This document shows, piece by piece, positions 58,777 through 64,000 of a stretch of DNA of 64,000 nucleotides. Origin of the DNA: Nocardioides guangzhouensis (GTDB lineage: Bacteria > Actinomycetota > Actinomycetes > Propionibacteriales > Nocardioidaceae); assembly GCF_004519545.1 (NCBI RefSeq), contig NZ_SDKM01000018.1, positions 1 to 64,000 of the forward strand, given 5' to 3'. Every line of letters starts with the position of its first letter. Positions within the stretch are counted from its first letter, which is position 1. Both the position numbers and the translations under genes were made by a program. The notes beneath the pieces were generated by a model, which was not told the DNA's origin, made no database searches, and was given only the letters and a program-made list of their open reading frames with translations.

Positions 58777-58848
58777 GTCGAGTGATTGTGCCGGACGGGT
58801 CAGTGACGGCAGACTCGGGTGGTCTCGTTGACCGGTGAGGGGTTGAAG

Positions 58849-59199
58849 ATGCGTGCGCTTGCCTGCGCCACCGCGATCCTGGGTGGTGCCTGCTGGGTGG
58901 TCCAGTACTTCGTGGACCAGGACATCCTCTACTGGATCGGACTCGGGTTGCTGGGGATCACGGCCCTGCTCGCGGGGCTCGCCTCGGTGCCTCATGCGCC
59001 GATCTGGCTGCAGCTGATCGTGGGGGCCGGGTCGGTCGGGCTGTTCGCCGCCGTGCTCACGACGCTGCACTCCGCGGCCGACGAGACGACGGTCAACCTG
59101 GCCCTGGGGGCGGTCGCGATCGTGGTGTTCGCGATCGTTGCGTTCCGGCTCCCGCGCGCCGAGAAGCCGCCACGCCACGTCGGCACCCACGCCCGCTGA
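58849..59199 (+). CDS. Small membrane protein of unknown function
   Basis: A 116-residue protein with four predicted membrane segments (ALACATAILGGACWVVQYFV; IGLGLLGITALLAGLASV; LIVGAGSVGLFAAVLTTL; ALGAVAIVVFAIVAFRL). I recognise no family. ATG 58849 follows GTGAGGGG and is preferred over a frame that begins ten codons earlier. It stands alone. Confidence 0.78.
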   Translation: MRALACATAILGGACWVVQYFVDQDILYWIGLGLLGITALLAGLASVPHAPIWLQLIVGAGSVGLFAAVLTTLHSAADETTVNLALGAVAIVVFAIVAFRLPRAEKPPRHVGTHAR

Positions 59200-59239
59200 C
59201 CCGGCACATCCTGTGCCGACTCACCCTGGTTCGGTTGGG

Positions 59240-59611
59240 TCAGGCGGCGTCGCGGGGCGGCAGGCCGCAGGCGTCGCTGGCGCCGGGGAGCCGGTGCCGG
59301 TTGCGGGCCACCCACGCGTAGACCGGTACGGCGAGCGGCCGGGCCGCCCGGCTGCCGACGAACGCACCGAGCCAGCGGACCGGGGCGTGCCGGGAGGTCC
59401 GCAGCGTGGCCGCGATCGCCTCGTGCCCACGCAGGCGCCGGTCACCCTCGACGAACCAGGCGGCCTCGATGACGTCGTCGAAGGTCAGGTCGTACGCCGC
59501 GAGGTCGACCGCGTGGGCGGGGCGGTGCTCGCAGGTGACCCCCAACCGCAGCGCCCAGCCGAGGCTCCACTGGCAGAAGCCGCAGTCGCCGTCGTAGATG
59601 AGCATGCCCAC
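59240..59611 (-). CDS. DUF393 thiol-disulfide oxidoreductase-like protein
   Basis: A 123-residue protein with the DUF393 motif YDGDCGFCQWS, whose CXXC pair resembles thioredoxin-like sites. Its partners are usually unknown. GTG 59611, six bases after TAGGCT (minus strand, 59623-59618), gives a leaderless start. It ends 40 bp from the membrane protein gene and diverges from the iron-box gene across about 98 bp. Confidence 0.9.
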   Translation of the reverse strand: MGMLIYDGDCGFCQWSLGWALRLGVTCEHRPAHAVDLAAYDLTFDDVIEAAWFVEGDRRLRGHEAIAATLRTSRHAPVRWLGAFVGSRAARPLAVPVYAWVARNRHRLPGASDACGLPPRDAA

Positions 59612-59678
59612 GGCTCCAGCCTAGGTCCGGCGGCCGTCAGCCGTCCGGGGATCGGGCCGTGAGCCGGGCAACTTTGCC

Positions 59679-59697
59679 GAAGGTAAGCCTTACCTAA
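59679..59697 (+). promoter_or_regulatory. IdeR/DtxR iron box
   Basis: GAAGGTAAGCCTTACCTAA matches 15 of 19 bases of the DtxR consensus TTAGGTTAGCCTAACCTAA and contains a perfect 7-1-7 palindrome (59681-59695). It lies between TTGCCG (59674-59679, a -35-like site) and TAAAGT (59698-59703, six bases before GTG 59710), so repressor binding would block the promoter. Confidence 0.85.
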
Positions 59698-59709
59698 TAA
59701 AGTGCAACC

Positions 59710-62259
59710 GTGCCCCGCCCGCTCTCGCTCACCGCGCGCCCGGGCCTGCGGACCTCGCTGCCGCCGGCCGGCGACCGGACGCGCCTGGCGGGACGGGTGG
59801 CCGGCCACCTCGCCGGCTTCGGTGACCGGGTCGCCCTGGTCGGCAGCGGCGCCGGGCCGGGCCTTTCCTACTCCGCGCTGGCCGGCCGGGTGCGCGACGC
59901 TGCCGCCCGTCTCGGCACCACGCGCCGGCTGGTACTGGTCGAGGGCGCCAACCACGCCGACGCGCTGGTGGCCTACCTCGGGGCGCTCGAGGCGGGCTGC
60001 CCGGTGCTGCTGACCGCACCCGGTGCCGCGCCGGCGCTCGCGGCGGCGTACGACCCCGACGTCAGCTGGAGCCTCGAGGCCGGCCTGGCCGAGCACCGCG
60101 ACGCACCCGCCACCGACCTGCACCCCGACCTGGCGCTGCTGCTGTCGACCTCGGGGACCACCGGCTCCCCGAAGCTGGTCCGGCTCTCGCACGCGAACCT
60201 CCTCGCCAACGCCCGCGCGATCGTGGACTACCTCGCGATCACCGTCGACGACGTCGCGCCGACCGTGCTGCCGATGCACTACTGCTACGGCCTGTCGGTC
60301 GTGCACAGCCACCTGCTGGCCGGCGGTCGGCTGCTGCTCACCGAGGCCTCCGTGGTCGAGGACGGGTTCTGGGAGCAGGCCCGCGAGCAGCGGATCACGT
60401 CGATGGCGGGCGTCCCCTACACCTTCGAGCTGCTGGACCGGGTCGGGTTCGGCAGCCTCGACCTCCCGCACCTGCGCTACGTCACCCAGGCCGGGGGCCG
60501 GCTCGCTCCCGACGACGTACGCCGTCATGCCCGGCTCGGGCGCGAGCGCGGCTGGGAGCTGTACGTCATGTACGGACAGACCGAGGCGACCGCCCGGATG
60601 GCCTTCCTGCCGCCGCTGCTGGCCGAGGACGCACCCGAGACCATCGGGATCCCGGTCCCCGGCGGGTCGTTCACGGTCGAGCCGCTGCCGGAGCGCCCGC
60701 TGGCCGGTCCGTCCGAGCCGGAGGTCGGCGAGCTCGTCTACCACGGCCCCAACGTGATGCTCGGGTACGCCGAGTCCCCGGCCGACCTGGCCCTCGGCCG
60801 GACCGTGACCGCGCTGCGCACCGGCGACGTCGGGCGGCAGCGCGAGGACGGGCTGTTCGAGATCGTCGGCCGCCGGAGCCGGGTCGCCAAGGTCTTCGGG
60901 CTGCGGGTCGACCTCGACCACGTCGAGACCCGGCTGGCCGCTCGGGGCGTGGTCGCTGCCGCCGCCGACGGCGGCGACCGGCTGGTGCTCGCGGTGTGCC
61001 GGGGGGCGAAGCCCGTGGACGCGTCCGCGGTGGCGGCGGTCGTCGAGGCCGAGACCGGGCTGCCGCCGAGCGGCGTCCGCCTGGTCACGCCCGACGAGCT
61101 GCCCCGCCTACCGACCGGCAAGACCGACTACCGCGCGGTGCGCGCGCTGGCCGACGCCCCGGAGCCGGTGCGGTCGGCCGACCCGGCCGGCGTCGACGTC
61201 GTCGGCCTGGTCGGCGGGCTGCTGCGCCACCCCGACGCCACCGCCGACGACACCTTCGTCGGCCTCGGCGGTGACTCGCTGTCCTACGTCGAGGTCTCGC
61301 TGAGCCTGGAGGCCGTGCTCGGCACCCTCCCGTCGGACTGGCCGACCCGACCACTCGGGACGCTGACCGGCGCCGGACCGCGCCGCGGACGCCGGGTCGA
61401 GGGCAGCGTGCTGCTCCGCGCGCTCGGCATCGTCGCGATCGTCGGCACCCACGCCAACCTGTTCACCCTGGCCGGCGGCGCGCACGTCCTGCTGGCGGTG
61501 CTCGGGTTCAACTTCGCGCGGTTCCACCTCCGCACGGAGCGGCGGCAGCGGACCCGCCACGTGCTCCGGGCGGCCGCGCGCATCGCCGTACCCTCGATCG
61601 CGGTGATCGGCCTGGTCTCGCTGTGGACACCCGGGCTGGGGTGGCGACAGGCGCTGCTGCTCAACGGGCTGGTCGGGCCGGACTCGTGGGCGGAGCCGGC
61701 CTGGCACTACTGGTTCATCGAGACCGCGCTGGTGCTGATGCTGGCCGCGGCCGCGCTGCTCGCCGTACCCCGCGTCGACGGGTGGGCCCGCCGGGCACCG
61801 TTCTGGCTCCCGTTCGCGCTCTGCGTGGCCGGGCTGCTGACCCGCTACGAGCTGGTCGAGCCGTTCGACGGCGACAACCGGCACCGAGCCCACGTCGTCC
61901 TCTGGCTGTTCGCGCTCGGCTGGGCGGCCGCCGAGGCCACCCGCCGCCGGCACCGGCTGCTGCTCTCGCTGGTCGCCGCCGCCACCGTCCCGGGCTTCTT
62001 CGAGGACCCCGCCCGCGAGGGGATGGTCGTCGCCGGACTGCTGGTGCTGGTCTGGATGCCCGCGGTCCGCCTCCCCGCCCTCGCCGCCCGTACCGTCGGC
62101 GTGCTCGCCGCCGCCTCGATGTGGATCTACCTGCTGCACTGGCAGGTCTACCCCTACTTCGAGTACTCCCACCCCTGGCTGGCCACCCTGCTCGGCCTGG
62201 GCATCGGGGTCGTCGGCTGGCACCTCGCCGAGGGCCTCCGGGCCCGCCTCGCCCGTTGA
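59710..62259 (+). CDS. Adenylation-carrier-acyltransferase membrane protein
   Basis: An 849-residue protein. Residues 1-490 form an adenylation domain: LSTSGTTGSPKL (146-157), YVMYGQTEATARM (285-297), RTGDVGRQ and a C-terminal PTGKTDYR with the A10 lysine. Residues about 500-550 form a carrier domain with the phosphopantetheine serine in GGDSLSYVE (Ser522). From 560 it is an acyltransferase-3 membrane domain of about ten segments, starting with a LLRALGIVAIVGTH-type Arg/His motif (His about 581). This suggests activation, tethering and transfer of one acyl group by a single chain, comparable in logic to the Dlt system. An iron box controls it. The substrate and acceptor are unknown. GTG 59710 is leaderless-type. 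Confidence 0.88.
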   Translation: MPRPLSLTARPGLRTSLPPAGDRTRLAGRVAGHLAGFGDRVALVGSGAGPGLSYSALAGRVRDAAARLGTTRRLVLVEGANHADALVAYLGALEAGCPVLLTAPGAAPALAAAYDPDVSWSLEAGLAEHRDAPATDLHPDLALLLSTSGTTGSPKLVRLSHANLLANARAIVDYLAITVDDVAPTVLPMHYCYGLSVVHSHLLAGGRLLLTEASVVEDGFWEQAREQRITSMAGVPYTFELLDRVGFGSLDLPHLRYVTQAGGRLAPDDVRRHARLGRERGWELYVMYGQTEATARMAFLPPLLAEDAPETIGIPVPGGSFTVEPLPERPLAGPSEPEVGELVYHGPNVMLGYAESPADLALGRTVTALRTGDVGRQREDGLFEIVGRRSRVAKVFGLRVDLDHVETRLAARGVVAAAADGGDRLVLAVCRGAKPVDASAVAAVVEAETGLPPSGVRLVTPDELPRLPTGKTDYRAVRALADAPEPVRSADPAGVDVVGLVGGLLRHPDATADDTFVGLGGDSLSYVEVSLSLEAVLGTLPSDWPTRPLGTLTGAGPRRGRRVEGSVLLRALGIVAIVGTHANLFTLAGGAHVLLAVLGFNFARFHLRTERRQRTRHVLRAAARIAVPSIAVIGLVSLWTPGLGWRQALLLNGLVGPDSWAEPAWHYWFIETALVLMLAAAALLAVPRVDGWARRAPFWLPFALCVAGLLTRYELVEPFDGDNRHRAHVVLWLFALGWAAAEATRRRHRLLLSLVAAATVPGFFEDPAREGMVVAGLLVLVWMPAVRLPALAARTVGVLAAASMWIYLLHWQVYPYFEYSHPWLATLLGLGIGVVGWHLAEGLRARLAR

Positions 62260-62391
62260 GTCGCGCCTCCCTGACCGTTGAGTTGCGCCTCTCTGGCTGG
62301 TGTCTCCTGCGAGGCGCGACTCGACCCCCAGCGAGGCGCCACCCAGCCCCTAGCGGGGCGCGACTCAACCCCCAGCGAGGCGCAACTCAAC
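62255..62391. repeat. 22-bp-period converging repeat array 2
   Basis: Two forward units start at 62255 and 62277 (GTTGAGTCGCGCCTC). Four reverse units start at 62311, 62333, 62355 and 62377 (GAGGCGCGACTCAAC-like; the second is degenerate). The step is exactly 22 bp. The first unit overlaps the stop codon (TGA 62257-62259) of the gene before it. Same family as 44549-44775. Confidence 0.9.
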
Positions 62392-62499
62392 GACGGGGTG
62401 TGGGGGAGGTAACGCAGGGGCGGTGGAATGAGATCGGGGCGTGCGTGGTTGTGCACTCTCGGACGAATGACGCACCGGCAACGGAGGTACGACGCACGT

Positions 62500-63759
62500 A
62501 TGGGTCGCATCGCGATGATCAGCCTGCACACCTCCCCCCTCGACCAACCGGGCACCGGGGACGCCGGCGGCATGAACGTCTACGTGATCGAGCTCGCCAA
62601 GCAGCTGGCGCGCCGTGACATCGGCGTCGACATCTTCACGCGCGCCACCTCCTCGTCGCTCCCGCCCATCGTCGAGGCCTCCGACAACGTGCTGGTGCGC
62701 CACGTGCACGCGGGCCCGTTCGAGGGCCTCACCAAGGGCGAGCTGCCCGGGCAACTGTGCACCTTCGCCCGTGAGGTCATGCGCGCCGAGGCCATGCACC
62801 TGCCGGGCCACTACGACGCGATCCACTCCCACTACTGGCTCTCCGGCCAGGTCGGCGCGCTGGCCCGTGACCGCTGGGGGGTGCCGCTGGTCCACTCCAT
62901 GCACACCATGGCCAAGGTCAAGAACGCCGCGCTCGCCGAGGGTGACACCCCCGAGCCGAGCGCCCGGCTGATCGGCGAGGAGCAGGTGGTCGAGGCCGCC
63001 GACATGCTCATCGCCAACACCGACGACGAGGCCCGCCAGCTGATCGACCTGTACGACGCCGAGCCGGCCCGCGTGGACGTCGTCCACCCCGGCGTCGACC
63101 TCGGCCTGTTCACGCCCGGCCCCCGCAAGGACGCGCGCCGGCGCCTCGGGCTGCCGGTCGACGCCGACGTCCTGCTGTTCGCCGGCCGGATCCAGCCGCT
63201 GAAGGCCCCCGACGTGCTGCTCAAGGCCGTGGCCGTGCTGCTGCACGAGGACCCGTCACTGCGTGACCGTCTCGTGGTGCCGGTCGTGGGCGGCCCCTCC
63301 GGCTCCGGCCTCGAGCACCCCGAGGCGCTGGCCGACCTCGCCGACGACCTCGGGCTGGACGGCGTGGTCCAGTTCGTGCCGCCGGTCGACCAGGCCGAGC
63401 TCGCCGAGTGGTGCCGGGCCGCGACGCTGGTGGCCGTGCCGTCGTACAACGAGTCGTTCGGGCTGGTCGCCGTCGAGGCCCAGGCCACCGGTACCCCGGT
63501 CGTCGCCGCCGCGGTCGGTGGCCTGCCCACCGTGGTCCGCAACGGCCACTCCGGGCTGCTGGTCGACACCCACGAGCCGCGCGACTGGGCGCACGCGCTG
63601 CGCCAGGTGATCGACGACCCCGGCTATCGCGACGCGCTGTCCGCCGGCGCGCTGGAGCAGGCCCGCCAGTTCTCGTGGGAGCGCACCGCGGACCGCACGC
63701 TCGACGCCTACCGTCGTGCCGTGGAGATGATGCGCGACGAGGTGACGGTCGGTGGCTGA
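62500..63759 (+). CDS. mshA: D-inositol-3-phosphate glycosyltransferase MshA
   Basis: First step of mycothiol synthesis: transfers GlcNAc from UDP-GlcNAc to inositol-3-phosphate. The 419 residues form a GT4 fold: [55 protein letters not shown], the EX7E-like [23 protein letters not shown] 62500 begins like the family; ATG 62467 is an alternative. GGAGG at 62483-62487 is 12 bases upstream of 62500, a long spacing. The YbjN gene overlaps its end by eight bases. Confidence 0.94.
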   Translation: MGRIAMISLHTSPLDQPGTGDAGGMNVYVIELAKQLARRDIGVDIFTRATSSSLPPIVEASDNVLVRHVHAGPFEGLTKGELPGQLCTFAREVMRAEAMHLPGHYDAIHSHYWLSGQVGALARDRWGVPLVHSMHTMAKVKNAALAEGDTPEPSARLIGEEQVVEAADMLIANTDDEARQLIDLYDAEPARVDVVHPGVDLGLFTPGPRKDARRRLGLPVDADVLLFAGRIQPLKAPDVLLKAVAVLLHEDPSLRDRLVVPVVGGPSGSGLEHPEALADLADDLGLDGVVQFVPPVDQAELAEWCRAATLVAVPSYNESFGLVAVEAQATGTPVVAAAVGGLPTVVRNGHSGLLVDTHEPRDWAHALRQVIDDPGYRDALSAGALEQARQFSWERTADRTLDAYRRAVEMMRDEVTVGG

Positions 63760-64000
63760 TGCCGCGGACACCGGGTCCGCAGCAGCGGAGACGGTCCGTG
63801 CCTGGCTGACCGAGAACGACGTCGCCTACGACGAGGGCACCGCTGGCGTCTTCTCGTTCGCGCTGCCGGGCGAGCGCAAGCTGCAGACCCCGGTCCGCGT
63901 CGACGTCGGCAACCACGCGCTGGGCGTGCACGCGTTCGTCTGCCGCAACCCCGACGAGAACCACGAGGCGGTCTACCGCTGGCTGCTGGAGAAGAACCTC
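63752..64000 (+). CDS. YbjN-domain protein, cut by the window end
   Basis: The first 83 codons of a gene starting at GTG 63752, overlapping the mshA stop. The visible part ([36 protein letters not shown]) matches the YbjN family, as in Rv0487 behind mshA (Rv0486). YbjN proteins bind partners like a type III secretion chaperone fold. The 3' end lies outside the window. Confidence 0.88.
   Translation, partial: MADAADTGSAAAETVRAWLTENDVAYDEGTAGVFSFALPGERKLQTPVRVDVGNHALGVHAFVCRNPDENHEAVYRWLLEKNL

Noticed and set aside
62255..62391. CRISPR array
   Set aside because: Same reasons as for the array at 44549.

Overview
The window is very GC-rich, densely coding DNA from an actinobacterium, most likely a Nocardioides-like member of the Propionibacteriales. 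The support is a mycothiol pathway (mshA, mshD), a GlnR regulator, an HbhA-like protein, an F420-type flavin enzyme, an IdeR/DtxR-type iron box, Streptomyces-type PHO boxes and many leaderless promoters. Gene neighbourhoods match blocks known from Mycobacterium tuberculosis (pstB-mshD-glnR, thioredoxin, rhodanese, sseC and FABP, Rv0811-Rv0820; ppk-mutT1, Rv2984-Rv2985; XRE-hbhA-DUF2516, Rv0474-Rv0476; mshA-ybjN, Rv0486-Rv0487). These matches are recalled, not searched. No rRNA, tRNA, transposase, phage gene or CRISPR array was seen.

Layout. 0-1.3 kb: an AbiEi/DUF559-like nuclease-fold gene bracketed by two copies of a 63-bp inverted-repeat element. 1.3-12.6 kb: phosphate block pstSCAB, mutT1 and ppk, with PHO boxes in front of pstS and ppk, then a hydrolase, mshD and glnR. 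12.6-16.4 kb: MoaD-like protein, hsp20/hspR pair, thioredoxin, and a sulfur operon (DUF4395, rhodanese, SseC) preceded by a 25-codon leader peptide with Cys codons. 16.4-29.5 kb: mixed metabolism, including an ArsR-ArsC fusion, a LuxR/LAL regulator facing an FAD enzyme plus OsmC, and a FABP-Fur-YgfZ run. 29.5-35.3 kb: sulfate activation operon cysC-tauE-cysD-cysN. 35.4-37 kb: XRE-hbhA-DUF2516. 37-46.7 kb: ECF sigma factor, dTDP-rhamnose genes with an RmlC-RmlD fusion, two LCP cell-wall transferases and two GDP-mannose-dehydratase-like genes. 46.8-59.6 kb: two ArsR-SRPBCC modules, an amidase, MFS pump, typA, an M4 protease with a fused inhibitor-like domain, and two decaying genes. 59.7-64 kb: an iron-box-controlled 849-residue protein joining an adenylation domain, a carrier domain and a membrane acyltransferase, then mshA and a truncated YbjN gene.

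The strongest candidates for new biology are: the iron-regulated adenylation-carrier-acyltransferase protein; 22-bp-period converging repeat arrays docked on stop codons; the palindrome-flanked nuclease-like gene; the M4 protease with its own emfourin-like domain; the cysteine leader/attenuator; and a HAIR-shaped operator with an unusual sequence between hsp20 and hspR. Three unrelated repeat families all sit on gene 3' ends, in several cases supplying the stop codon, which suggests a shared role in ending transcripts.
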